Below are positions 47,832 to 60,221 of a stretch of 64,000 nucleotides of DNA, in pieces. A program made the position numbers and the translations under genes. The notes beneath the pieces are model-generated. The model was not told the DNA's origin. It did not search any database and saw nothing but the letters and a program-made list of their open reading frames with translations. Position 1 is the stretch's first letter. Each line of letters begins with the position of its first letter. The stretch covers positions 434,001-498,000 of the forward strand of contig VSJF01000008.1 of assembly GCA_009739215.1 (NCBI GenBank), read 5' to 3'. Source of the stretch: Floccularia luteovirens (lineage: Eukaryota > Basidiomycota > Agaricomycetes > Agaricales > Squamanitaceae).

Positions 47832-50418
47832 CTAATCTACAGCTTGTACACCATCATATGCTGGCAACCGCTCACACGCCTGCGGCCAGTCAATCGTGCC
47901 ATTGACGAGGTCTGTTACCGTCGTAATTACATCTTCAATCGACCCGATGCGTTGGTCCATTGTGTCCCGTTCGCTAAAACAAATAGAAGTAAGATCATAG
48001 ATGAAAAGGGAATGAGAAACAGCCTTACCGAAGGGTCATGGTTCGATTTTGTACGGCTGTAAAAAAATTAAAGATTAGTTAAAGTTCTTCCGGTAAACAT
48101 TCCGTTGCAATTTCAAATCGAAGCCGAAGAGATGAAAAGATGAAAAACAGATAATATGGGTGGTGATGAGAACGATCTGTAAAGCAAGAAAGACTAACAT
48201 GCAAAGTCCAGTGTAACGCCATAAGGTGTGCCAAGTTCGTCGTTACGTGCATAACGTTTACCGATTGACGTATTTGAGTCGTCAACACGAGAGAAAACAC
48301 CATTGCGGCGTAATTTTGATGCTATTAGAGCAAGATATAAATTCGAAGAGCAACCATGAAACACGAACGCGGTACGCACAAACTTCTTGTACTAAAGGGT
48401 CGAACTCATCGCGAGCGCTCAACGGCACAATGAGGACCTTTGTCGGTGCAACCACTGGCGGCAATGATAGGACACCACGTTCAATGTCCTGTTCCCTGCA
48501 CCAGAAGCTATGCTCAAGGAGGTGATAGAGGATCCGTCCGAGTCCAAAGGAGGGCTCAATGACATTGGGAACATATTCGCGAACTATCATTATTCCATTT
48601 AATCAAGTGAATCGGAATAGGAAGAAGTGGTTTACTTGATTGCTTAAATGTCTTTCGCTCGATGGTTAGTAGATCGGGTGTTAGGTTATACTCTTTGCCA
48701 TCGAGTGATGCAATCACAGCAGTGCTAATAAAGATATCACTGGTAAGCCAACTACAATGGACTAGAATTCGACCACTCACCCCTGAGCAAGCTCGCCTTT
48801 GAGCTTGATCAGCTGAGCCTCGTCCATATCTTCTACGATCTTCTGCAGTACACCTGCTTCCTGCTTGAATGTCTTTCCCAAAACCTTTTTATTCCACTCT
48901 GCCACCTCCTTCTCTGTGACTATCGGCTCCCGTAACGCCTCACGCACGACCAAAGGGTGTCCAGTCCGTGCGGAATGCACCGACAAATCATACGCTGCAC
49001 GATCCGCACATCCAACGCACTCTGTCCACCCGGTTGAGCTCTCAATTTCAGCATCCCAACAATCAGCAGCATAATGTGCCATTTCATTTGCCATATGCTG
49101 TCTGAAGCGTAGTCGTGCAGGTTCGATACCGATCTTTAGCAGGAACAACGCGATGCGTGCAAGGAAGTAACCAAGGGTCTCGTTCGCAATCGTACCCGCA
49201 TCTACTGCTGCTCCGACAGTCATTCGGGTAGTAACACTGGAACCGGACTCCTGCACATGTCTATCTAATAGCACAAGCTCCATGTCGCGCACTTCATTGA
49301 ATCGAGAGTGTTTTTTGTCTTCAGGGTCTACATAATGTTCGATCTCGGCCATGGTGAATTCTCGCACTCGGAGTAGCCCCGCACGCGGGGAAATCTCATT
49401 GCGGAAAGAACGCCCGATTTGTGCAGAAGCAAAAGGGACGCGTCCATTGTTGAATTCAAGCAGGCGAGAGAAGTTCAGGAAGTGACCTTGAGCAGTTTCC
49501 GGTCGGAGGTAACTGGGGAAGTGTGAGTAAGGATTTTCCATGTAATTATATGGCTGAGCAGGCGAAAATTTGCTTACCCGGGATGTTGGCCAGTAGGCCC
49601 GATGCTGCTCGCAAACATCAGGTTGAACTGTTGAGGCTCGCCTAACGTCATGGCCAGTATCCGGATTTTTTATGCTATGCTTGCGACATAGTTCACCCAA
49701 TTGAGGTCCAGAATAGTTGTCTAGCTAGATATCACATATATAGTAAACATCTAGAGAAAATATCTGATCAAACTTGCATTCGCACCTGTGCCAAAATACT
49801 CTCGTACTCTTCAACCACATTATCAGGCAATGCAACAGCTGTCACTTTTGCCGCCTTCTTTTTCTTTTTCTTGTCCTTTTCATCCATAGGTGCAGCAGCA
49901 AGCCCGCGTGCTTCGTTATTTCCTGCCAGACGTGCTTGCAGAACTCCTTTAACCAAATGATCAGCGCGGAGGACATCGCCAGTCAGAGTATCCTTGACCA
50001 TCCAATCCGCGAAGCGAGCAACGTGACCGGATGTCTCGAAGACTGAGGCGGGAGTCATAATAGTGGTATCGAGCTCGAGCATATGTTCTTCGATAATGAA
50101 ATGTCTACGCCATTCGGCTATGATGTTCGCTTGGAGTGATGATCCAGGGGGACCATAATCATACAGACCAGCAACACCTAGAAGATGGGTTCAGGAAGTT
50201 TGTAACAGATGTGTGATGATAACAGGATGATCACCGCCATAAATCTCAAAAGCAGGGGCGTAGAAGAACCGTCTGTTGAGCAAAGCTTCGAGACGTGATT
50301 TATCAAAAGTATGTGCGGTTTTGTTGACGGAGGATGCGGCCATTGATGAAGAGAGGCGGCGATGAAGAGGACGATAAGATAGAGGAAACAAAACGGGGAA
50401 ACGGAAAACACATCGCAT
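47832..50418 (-). CDS. GRS1: Glycyl-tRNA synthetase (cytosolic/mitochondrial), with apparent frameshift
   Basis: Charges tRNA-Gly; class II aminoacyl-tRNA synthetase. Exons in order give MAASSVNKTAHTFDKSRLEA, NRRFFYAPAFEIYGGVAGLY and DYGPPGSSLQANIIAEWRRH, then TSGHVARFADWMVKD, LDNYSGPQLGELCRKHSIKN, PDTGHD, and after the break GEPQQFNLMFASSIGPTGQH. Next come YLRPETAQGHFLNFSRLLEF and motif 2 FRNEISPRAGLLRVREFTM. The C-terminus has NVIEPSFGLGRILYHLLEHS (motif 3) and TLRERDTMDQRIGSIEDVIT, ending YDGVQAVD. Two ATGs are in frame. The cytosolic start is at 50343. The one at 50418 adds 25 residues rich in Arg and Ser and free of acidic residues, fitting a mitochondrial presequence. Near 49642-49646 one extra base shifts the frame between TGHDV and GEPQQF; an in-frame 55-nt GT-AG segment could bypass it. 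Confidence 0.93.
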
Positions 50419-50586
50419 GGAAAGCTACGATTCCGAGTCACAAGTCTGACTCCGATGTTCTTCCTCGGCTATTTTTCATAATATTTATGGCAACAACATT
50501 GAAGAGCATATTGCAATGAGTGTCCAATAAGTGGATTGCTTCGGGAATGAATGGTGCTAAATACATTATATGTACTATGTCGTATA

Positions 50587-53500
50587 AAATAACATGCAAA
50601 GTCCGCCCCTCCTAATCTGGCGAAAAAAAGTCCAAGAACAAAGTAAAAAAATTCTTGTCTCTAATGCATACTCAACTCCTTCTGCATCTCTGCACATCCC
50701 AATCTGATCCACTCCTCTGGAGTCGTGCGCCTGTTTAGGCTATCTGAAAAAAGAAGATTATTTTCTGGCACGAAAGCCCAACGAGCGGGATCAGGAGCAG
50801 CAGTTGAGGTTATTGCTCGTAGTTCGTTGCCTGTCATTCCATTGAGCATCAAGCTGGGTATTAAATTTGAACAGGAACTAACGGATTATATTCTTGGTGA
50901 AATGGTCAAGATTCTATCGATATTTGTATAAGCATGGATGAAACGAATAAAGAAGAACACATTGCGTACAAGATCGTTCTTGTCATAACCAAAGGGATCT
51001 ATGGAAATTAAACTTTGACAAACTCAATGGAAGAAACAGAAAATTGCGCACTTTCAATTTCCTCTCCGGCAACAAGAAAACCGAAGAATATAAAGCTCTA
51101 TGATTCGATTAGCAAAAGCCGTACAACTTGAAGTATGCCACGTGCTTACCGCAATAGCAGTTGCGGGGATAGTTAACCAATGCAGTGCTGACCATATCTG
51201 CGGAGGCTACAAATGAGTTAGAAAGGGCAGCGCTACTGACCATACAGCCAAGAATTCAGTACCAATGCGAAGCAATAAATGAGGGTGACCACCCATAAAT
51301 GCACGGAGTAACTATCAGTCACAAATAAAGACTCCGTCATTGAAGGACATCATTAAGAATTGAAGAAAGGTACATACGAGAAAGGTATCGGCGTAGTCAG
51401 GATACGTTCTAATCCTGTCAGACTATCCACTAATTGACCAAGCGATAAAAAGAGGGCATCTATTAAGATCAGTAGGTATATGTATTAAGATGTAGAAGAT
51501 ATAGTGATGGTATTCACTTGTGGTGGGTACATCACACTGTTTTCGACGCTGCAACATTGCTATATAGGAGCTCTACGAATTCAAAGTTCAGAGATCGACT
51601 ATCCAATATGAAAAAAAAGTGGACATACCAGATACAATGAAATCTCCAACGGCAAGTTATGGGATACTGTCCCTCTCTGCATTCTTGCTTTATGGCGGGC
51701 AGCTGCCTTTCCTTTCGCCCCCGGTATCGAATTGAAAAGAAAAGCAAAAGGAAAACAATCGAAAAACCCAAACGATGGTGGCATATGCGCGGGAAGTAGT
51801 AGGCTCTCCTCAGATAAATTGAGGACTTCTCGGTCCCTTTTTCTAAGGGACTCCAAGGTCTCTTTCCTCCCTTTATCGTTTCGATGGTGTTCGTGATGTG
51901 CTCTTGCATCAGGTTCCCGTGTCATAGGTGGTGGAACACGTATGAAGAGCGAAGACCTCCTTTGAAAAGCTGGTTCTGCCTGAGTTACTGGGGCAGGGAG
52001 CTGAGGTTCAGATTCAGATCGAGAGATACTTCGATAAATGGTATTACTGAATGAAGTACGACGGTCTGTGGCCAGAGCATTAACATCCTCGTTAACATTA
52101 TGGTCTGATAGTAGATGGTTGATGTCTCGTTGGTGTGGTTTAACTTCATCATGAACGTGAGTATCATCCATGGAAGGGGCGGCCGGCATCCCATACGGAA
52201 ATGCATATGCTGGGAGGAACTTAACGAGGTAGTAAAGGTCTCTGTGATGAGTCGAATTTAGAGATCACTTTAGTCAAAAGAGACAAATCACGGTACATAC
52301 TCATAGTATATGCCATCCTCTCCTCTGAGATAGTGTTTCACGGAAACAGAGAATGCTTCAATGAGGTTGATTATTGTCTTCCTCTCAATCATCGACCGAG
52401 CTCTAGTTTCTTCCTCTAATAAACCTTCTTGAAGGGGAGGTTCTAAACCAGATTATCAGGCGAGGTCAGCCGACGCAATATCATCATCTGGATACAAGGG
52501 AACATACCAGGAACGTGAAACCACGTCAGACGGGCAAAAGTCCTGCTGGCGAGAATAATCTGTGACCACAACCGTCGGCCTTCATTATACCGTTCAAATG
52601 ACGATGTCGTCCTATAAGATATCACAAAACCCAATACAGTACCAATCCTACAATTTTTAATTAGAAAAATAAGATCGGAACAGTGGTACAAAATTAATAT
52701 ATACACAGTGAGCAGCGTCGGCTGAATTGTAAGATTGAAGCCTTTATGGTTGAGCACAGTGATCAAGGTGGACCACGCAGTGAAGAACACAAGAATATGC
52801 CAACATCGAAACAGTGCCGTTGCAAGTACTGCATTGAGCAAAGATATACCTGGTTGTTCTCTAGGTGCAAATCTTGCCATCCGAGGGTAAGTATCAGGTC
52901 GAGGGTAATAGAAATGACGGCTGAGGCCAATATAAAGAGGGCTCACGGGTCGGGAACGCGGTATCCTTTATGAGTAAAGGTTTCCGTTCTCTATTACGAA
53001 AATTCCTGTTACTCATATGTAATCAGGAAGAGAGTAATAATGCGCCCACCTTCAGAGAAATAGGAGAAAGCATATACGCAGTAGTATAGCAGCTTTATAT
53101 TTGGGAAGACAAAGAACGCGCTTCCAGAGCACGACTGAAAAGGTAGACGCCTTTGGCAGAAATACCGCAAAATGGAGAGCACGTAGATAGGACAGTCCGT
53201 TTGTGCTGCAAAAGAAAACCTGTTCACTTCCAGAGCGAAGAGGGAGTCAGAGTGAGGCAGAATTGCTGGTGGCTACAAAAGCAAAGGCTGGTTACGGTGT
53301 GATTAGGAATCAGACTGATTTCGGTTCAAACGACAGCTCCTCGCAGTTTTAACATTCACGACGACACAGATCACTCTAAACGTGTTTGACGCCTAAGAAA
53401 AAGTGGATGTTGACTGTTTCGGGGTCCCCTCAAACGATTTGCCATGCGCAGGCCCATTGGTACCAACGCAGCTCCATTGTTTTCCTCGAATTTCGCGCCC

Positions 53501-55176
53501 GACGTAAAATGAACCAATTGTGTTGTCCAAGTCATGTTCCAAGAAAAGCGTGTTGGAATATTAGATCTCGAACCTGGGCCTCAAGGTCCCTCCAGAGTCC
53601 AAACAAGCTGTTGGAAATCTTGCTTATAGCCATTGATAATCGGGACATTCGGTCATTCTCTTGTACGACATTTGCTTTGAAAGCTTTACGGTCTCCCCAA
53701 ACAGCTCACGACATATGCATGATGGGTTATGAAGAACATATAAACAGGACATGTTATGTTATGGAGGGAGGTCATCATGGCCATGGAATGCGGAAAGACT
53801 TGAAATAGGAATAGAAAATTGTTGGATGTCAATCAATCAAACAAACGGTTATCGCCATTCCGTGACCCTGCCAAGGATGGGGTGGTCGTGCATATTTCAT
53901 AGACGGAGGTTTGTAAGATTTTAAATTTGTAATGCAAATAGCTATGATATTTACCAACGCACAGCTCATCGTTGCGGCGGCGACTGATAATACCGTCCCT
54001 GTATGATCGATTAATCGAAAATAATTACATAGCCATCGCGAGCGTAGTACCATAGGCTATTCACACAATCCAGTAAGTAAGAGTACATAGCTGTTGATTG
54101 TCTGGTCGCTTCGCCAATTTGTGGTCGTTCATATCATATCCGAATCACGTCTGATTCAATCAAAGGATATGCAACCCAATATCAAGCACTTGGCATGCGT
54201 GCATTCATATTATTCATACCGACATAATTGAATAGTAATAGGAATATGCCTGGCGTAGGAACTTGTGGCTAAGCGATAGCTGTTGCTATAATCAACAAAT
54301 CGCGACTGTAAGAAATGATTATTGATTATTCAACTTACTCAGATCTGCAACAGTCTCAAACTCTACGACACCCATACTTACACGTATTCTATCGATCCTA
54401 TGTGTTGGTTTGAGAATGAGAGAGTTTCTCGTGTCCGCTGGATGAACCTCTGATGATCCAAAATTATAACCCAATCCTCATACTCAAGAAAGGTAATTCC
54501 TTGCTACCCAGCTCGTGAGTACTCAAGTACTTGTATTGAGATGTACACTGACTTGACGAGGTATTTTTAATATCATTTCTGAGTTCTCTCATTTTACTGG
54601 TGGCAATTCAACTTTTTCTCATTGTATTCGCTCATCCCAGAACTGAGTGGGGTACAACGAGTGTGGATTCTACCTGTATCCTTAATGGCTCAGCATAAAT
54701 ATCACACCACTTTCTTACAGCATTATGAGAGCGGTATCAGAAAAATGAGGGAACCCTCTACGTACATTTGGAAAAAGAAATTTATTCTAGGAGAAAACCG
54801 CGGAATCATGGGACATGGAAGGTCCAAATTTGAAAACTCTTCGAACGTTTTGGACCTAGAAACTTCCACGTAACACGGGATCATACGAAGGATCAAGAGA
54901 ACCTAGAGAGAGAAAAAGATGCCTTCTTGTGAAATCCGACGGCTCCCACATCCGATGTCCACATAGTGAGTATTAGACAATGTCGCGCGCGAGTCCAGCC
55001 ACTGTGACATCAGCACATGGTTTCACTATGTAGATGTTGAGCATGGGGACAGACCCTCAATGCTGTTATCACCGACATTTGCTCATCCTCCTAGTGGTCG
55101 TTTAAATATATATGCTGTCTTGTATCCCACAGCTCTGGATTCGTTTATTGAAGTAGATGAAGCTACGAGTGGTGCA
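50587..55176. repeat. Segmental duplication, unit A
   Basis: A block of about 4.6 kb repeated in direct orientation at 55843-61237. Both begin at the shared AATAACATGCAAAGTCCGCC and end at GCTACGAGTGGTGCA. It contains the bestrophin-like gene and about 2 kb of its upstream flank. Similarity is high in exons, introns and flank alike, so the duplication is of genomic DNA rather than retrocopy. Confidence 0.85.
50661..52880 (-). CDS. Bestrophin-like (UPF0187) anion channel protein, intact copy A
   Basis: Probable chloride-channel-type membrane protein of the bestrophin/UPF0187 family. From ATG 52880: MARFAPREQPGISLLNAVLA, TALFRCWHILVFFTAWSTLI, then NLTIQPTLLTVIGTVLGFVI, SYRTTSSFERYNEGRRLWSQ and IILASRTFARLTWFHVP. 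This is the hallmark N-terminal region with the FERYNEGRRLW motif. Later exons give KHYLRGEDGIYYEDLYYLVK, a polar insert (about 52190-51650), HNLPLEISLYLSSYIAMLQR, LGQLVDSLTGLERILTTPIP, WVVTLIYCFALPPQIWSALH, FIFFGFLVAGEEIENPFGYD and KNDLNLDHFTKNIIRNELRA. The end is CAEMQKELSMH. About ten short introns all keep frame, for example IIR/NELRA across a GTTAGT..ACAG intron. A further upstream exon cannot be excluded. The stop is 243 bp upstream of the GRS1 first start, same strand. Confidence 0.85.
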
Positions 55177-55842
55177 GCACTTTGGTGGAATTTGTTATGC
55201 ATTATGTCAATGCAACCAAGTAGTTTTGAACAAAAGCAACGGCTATATGTGATGTGACTGACAACTGACAATTTGACATGCTTTACTGTTGTATGACCTT
55301 CATTATTTCATAACATAAGCTGTGATGTTGAGCAAATTCCTAAAGAGTACAGTTAGTCATTCTGTCGATTTCGTTTGATGAAATGGATAATACATGAATT
55401 CGGTTAGAGAACAATAAATGATCTAGCTAGCACTTTCAAAGATCAATAGAAGAAACATGAGAAAAGAGATGTGGTATGAACCAAAGTACTGTTTCGAATT
55501 TCCCTCTCGAAAATTGGAACGATGCTAATTTCTTTTGTTGTCATATTGATAGTGAGGAAAAAAGTGAAGAGAGAAACAAACAAGATAGAGACATGAAACA
55601 GAAAACAGAACTGCGGCAGAACAGCAAAATCCGGATTTAGGTATACAATCATCAATACGTAAAATGTCAGAGAGCAGTTAGACCAAGATTCATAGGATTT
55701 TAAAGGAGCCCCACAACATGACTGAAAGTGAGCGGCATAGTCCTGGATTTCCACTAGATAGCACTGGATTGGAGATCCATGAAAAATGGCGGAGAAATGG
55801 TCGTTTAGTGCACTATAAGACCCTCTACCTAAAGGTAGCAGG
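52881..55842. other. Upstream flank of bestrophin A and inter-unit spacer
   Basis: No gene supported. Most (to 55176) is duplicated in unit B at 58108-61237. A plus-strand frame 53386-53808 and the opposite-strand frame around 53700-53550 are shared with B but open to different extents. 55177-55842 is unique spacer; an open frame on the minus strand (55443-55865) shows hydrophobic runs but no recognisable family. Confidence 0.4.
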
Positions 55843-55886
55843 AATAACATGCAAAGTCCGCCCATCCTAAACTTGTGAAAAAATCC

Positions 55887-58107
55887 CTACCACACGCTCA
55901 ACTCCTCCTGCATTTCTGCGCATCCCAATCTGGTCCACTCCTCTGGAGTCATGCGCCTGCCCCGGGCTATTCGAAAAAATAAGATTATTTTCTGGCACAA
56001 AAGCCCAACGAGCAGGATCAGGAGGAGCAGCTGAGGTTATTGCTCGTAGTTCGTTGTCTGTCATCCCATTGAGTATCAAGTTGGGGTAGTAAAATTTAAA
56101 CGGGAACTAACGGATTATATTCTTGGTGAAATGGTCAAGGTCCTATTGATATTTGTATAAGCATGGATGAAACGAATAAATTAGAATACGTTGCGTACAA
56201 GATCGCTACTTGCCATAACCAAAGGGACCTATGGATGTTAGATGGTCAATTTCGACAAAATCAATGGCAGAAACTAGAAAATTGCGCACTGTCAATTTCT
56301 TCTCCAGCTACAAGAAATCCGAAGAATATAAGGCTCTAAGGTTCAATTAATAAAAAAGCTCAACTTTGAATATGTCAGAAGCTTACTGCAATAGCAGTTG
56401 CGGGGATAGTTAACCAATGCAGTGCTTGACCATATCTGCGGAGGCTACAAATGAGTTAGAAAGGGCAGCGCTACTGACCATACAGCAAGAACTCAGTACC
56501 AATGCGAAGCAATAGATGAGGGTGACCACCCATAAATGCACGGAGTAACTATGGTTTACCAATCAAGACTCCGTCATTGAAGGACATCATTATCAATACA
56601 AGAAAGGGACATACGAGAGAGGTATCGGCGTAGTCAGGATACGTTCTAATCCTGTCAGACTATCCACTAATTGACCAAGTGATGAAAAAAGGGCACCTAT
56701 CACAATCAGTAGATATATGTTTCAAGATGTAGAAGATATAGCAATGGTATTCACTTGTGGTGGGTGCATCATACTGCCCTTGACGCTGAATATACGAGCT
56801 CTACGAAGTGAAAGTTCAGGGATCCGCTGTCCAATGCGAAGTGAAAAGGACACACCAGATACAATGAAATCTCCAACGGCAAGTTATGGGATACTGTCTC
56901 TCTCTGCATTCTTGCTTTATGGCGGGCAGCTGCCTTTCCTTTCGCCCCCGGTATCGAATTGAAAAGAAAAGCAAAAGGAAAACAATCGAAAAACCCAAAC
57001 GATGGTGGCATATACGCGGGAAGTAGTAGGCTCTCCTCAGATAAATTGAGGACTTCTCGGTCCCCTCTTCTACGGGACTCCAAGGTCTCTTTCCTCCCTT
57101 TATCGTTTCGATGGTGTTCGTGATGTGCTCTTGCATCAGGTTCCCGTGTCATAGGCGGTGGAACACGTATGAAGAGAGAAGAACTCCTTTGAAGGACTGG
57201 TTCTGCCTGAGTCACCTGGGGCAGGGAGCTGAGTTTCAGATTCAGGTCGAGCGATACTTCCGATAAATGGTATTACTGAATGATGTACGGTGGTTTGTGG
57301 CCAGAACATTAACATTATGATCTGATGGCAGATGGTTGATGTCTCGTTGGTGTGGTTTAACTTCATCATGAACATAAGCATCATCCGTGGAAGGGGCGGC
57401 CGGCATCCCATACGGAAATGCATATGCTGGGAGGAACTTAACGAGGTAGTAGAGGTCTCTGTGTTGAGTCGAATTTAGAGATCACTTTAGCCAACAGAGA
57501 CAAATCACGATACATACTTATAGTATATGCCATCCTCTCCTCTGAGATAATGTTTCACGGAAACAGAGAATGCTTCAATGAGGTTGATTATTGTCTTCCT
57601 CTCAATCATCGACCGAGCTCTAGTTTCTTCCTCTGATAAACCTTCTTGAAGGGGAGGTTCTAAACCAGATTATCAGGCGAGGTCAGCCGACGCAATATCA
57701 TCATCTGGATACAAGGGAACATACCAGGAACGTGAAACCACGTCAGACGGGCAAAAGTCCTACTGGCGAGAATAATCTGTGACCACAACCGTCGGGCTTC
57801 ATTATACTGTTCAAATGACGATGTCATCTTATAAGATACCACAAAACCCAATACAGCACCAATCCTACACAGGACAATCATGATTTTTGATTAGCAAAAC
57901 AACATCAGAACAGTAGTGTAAAGTTAATATATACACAGTGAGCAGCGTCGGCTGAATTGTAAGATTGAAGCCTTGATGGTTGAGCACAGTGATCAAGGTG
58001 GACCACGCAGTGAAGAACACAAGAATGTGCCAACATCGAAACAGTGCCGTTGCAAGTACTGCATTGAGCAAAGATATAGCTGGCTTTTCCCTGGCAAACC
58101 GTGCCGT
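55887..58107 (-). pseudogene. Bestrophin-like pseudogene, copy B
   Basis: Close paralogue of the gene at 50661-52880 with the same exon pattern. Lesions relative to A: the start codon position reads ACG (58107-58105); one-base insertions occur in the coding exon near 57265 (ACTTCCGAT against ACTTCGAT) and near 57215 (TCACCTGGGG against TTACTGGGG); and one more near 55963-55967 (CCCCGG against TTTAG) throws the final 30 codons out of frame. In the original frame the tail would still read MTPEEWTRLGCAEMQEEL. A 12-nt in-frame deletion near 57311 is harmless. The several independent frame breaks make sequencing error an unlikely single explanation, but the core domain exons remain well preserved, so inactivation looks recent. 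Confidence 0.75.
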
Positions 58108-58287
58108 CCGAGAGTAAGCATGGGGTAGAGAGTAATAGAAATGACGGCTGAGGCCAATATAAGAGGGCTTACAGGTTGGGGACGCTGTATCCTTTACTCA
58201 TATGTAATCAGGAAGGGAGTAATAATGTCGCCCACCTTCAGAGAAATAGGAGAAAGGATATACGCGGTAGTATACCAGCTGCATATT

Positions 58288-58977
58288 CCCGCTATGTAAG
58301 TAGGAGGTCTTATAGGACGCTAATTTTCAGTTTTGGCGTGAACTTGTACATAGTGTTTTGGAGCAAAAGTGGGGTTTGTGGGTAAATCACAGAATGCGGC
58401 ATCAGATTTCACAACAATTTATCCTTTTTTGACCTCTCGTCTGCTTCACTGTCGTATAAACTTAAAGTACTGTCGTGATATTTCTAGATTGTTTGATGAC
58501 ATCGAAAAAATGGAAGCATATATATCTACATGAGGAAAGTGAACATCATGGCTTACTTGTCAATCAGTTCTGGTGACTGCTATGTTTCTGTTTCTGTTGC
58601 ATGTAAGGAATTAATTTCCTACGCTGGTCTTAATGATGTGGGTTTGTGAGGTGAGTTACACTCGTATACTCGGGGGAAAATTACGTTAAAGGCCGGACGA
58701 CAACTTATTCAGATCTGTCATGTTTCTTTCGACGCCAGCCTGAGCTGTGACTTCTTTGGGATGTTTCATGCGGGCAGAGGGTCATAAGTTCTGTTCAACG
58801 TACTGTTGAATGTACAAAGAATGAGTACAAAGCTAATAAAATATAGCCTTCGCATATGAAGACACATTAACTATACTGACACCTATTTCATCTCCTGTAC
58901 TTCGAAACAGTTCTACTCAGTGACGATGCAACGTAGCGGGCTTTGCCTTGCCGAAAAGACGGCCTCACCGGCCTTAG
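58288..58977. other. 690-bp segment present only in duplication unit B
   Basis: Unit A goes directly from GCAGCTTTATATT to TGGGAAGACAAAG (about 53085-53115). In unit B these are separated by about 690 bp with no open frame of note. No clear terminal repeats or target duplication were found, so it may be an insertion in B or a deletion in A. Confidence 0.6.
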
Positions 58978-59985
58978 TTGGGAAGACAAAGAACGCGCTC
59001 CCAGAGCACGGCTGAAAAGGTAGCCGCCTTTCGTAGAAGTACTGCAAAATGAAGAGACGTAGACAGGACACTCCGTTTGTGCTGCAAAATAAAACCTGTT
59101 CGCTTCCGGAGCGAAGAGGGAGCCAGAATTGCTGGTTATAGTGTGATTTGGAATCAGACTGATTTCGGTTCAAGCATGACAGCTTGTTGGCAGTTTTAAC
59201 CATCATGGCGACACAGATCATTACAAACGTGTTTGGCGCTTAAACAAAAGTGGACATTGACTTTCTCGGGTCCCTTCAAACGATTTGCCTTGCGCAGGCC
59301 CACCAGCAAGCACAGTTCTAGTATTTTTCTCGAATTTAGCGCCTGGGGCAAAATGAACTAATTGTGTTGTCCAAGTCATGTTTCAAGAAAAGCGTGTTGG
59401 AATATTAGATCTCGAACCTGGGCCTCGAGGTCCCTCCAGAGTCCAAACGAGCTGTTGGAAATTTTGCTTATAGCCATTGATAATCGGGACATTCGGACAT
59501 TCTCTTGTACGACATTTGCTTTGAAAGCTTTACGGTCTCCCGAAAACAGTTCACGGCATGATGTATGATGGGTTATGAAGAACATGTAAACAGAACATGT
59601 TATGTTATGGAGGGAGGTCATCATGGCCATGGAATGTGGAAAGACTTGAAATAGAAATAGTGTGGGATGGCAAATAAACAAACAAACAAACCGCTATCGC
59701 CATTCCATGACCCTGCCAAGGATGGGCTGGTCGTGCACATTTCACAGACGGAGGTTTAAGATTTTGTAATGCAAATAACTGTGATATTTACCAACGCGCA
59801 GCTCATCGTTGCGGCGGCGACTGATATAATACCGTCCCGGTATGATCGATCATCGAAAATAATTACACCGCCAACGCGGTCGTGGTACCTTATAGGCTAT
59901 TCACACAATGCAGTAAGTAAGAGTACATAGCTGTTGATTGTCTGGTCGCTTCGCCAACTTGTGGCCGTTCATATCATATCCGAAT

Positions 59986-60221
59986 TGTTGGAATAGCAAT
60001 CCTACGCGTGTATTGCGTTCGATTAGCTACTAAAACGGGTTTCTCGAAATTTTATTGTATTCTCTATTATTTCGTCACTCACTCCAATTGTCTCAGATAT
60101 ACGAAGATATATAGTTTATGTACTTGTATTTTGTACACCTCAGACGTTGTTCCACTCTTACGGTGCACGACTCTGAGCATTTGTTTATCAGATCGCGTGC
60201 ACTTTTCGTCTCAATCTTTCA
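59986..60221. mobile_element. Solo LTR, 236 bp, with 5-bp target duplication
   Basis: This segment is present in unit B and absent from the matching position of unit A. It starts TGTTGGAATAGC and ends CAATCTTTCA, the 5'-TG...CA-3' termini of retrotransposon LTRs. It is flanked on both sides by CGAAT (59981-59985 and 60222-60226). Unit A shows the single, empty CGAAT site at 54141-54145. A TATA-like TATATAG lies inside (about 60108). No internal retroelement domain or second LTR is present, so it is a solo LTR left by recombination. Copia-type is suggested by the TGTTGGAA start but not proven. Confidence 0.75.
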
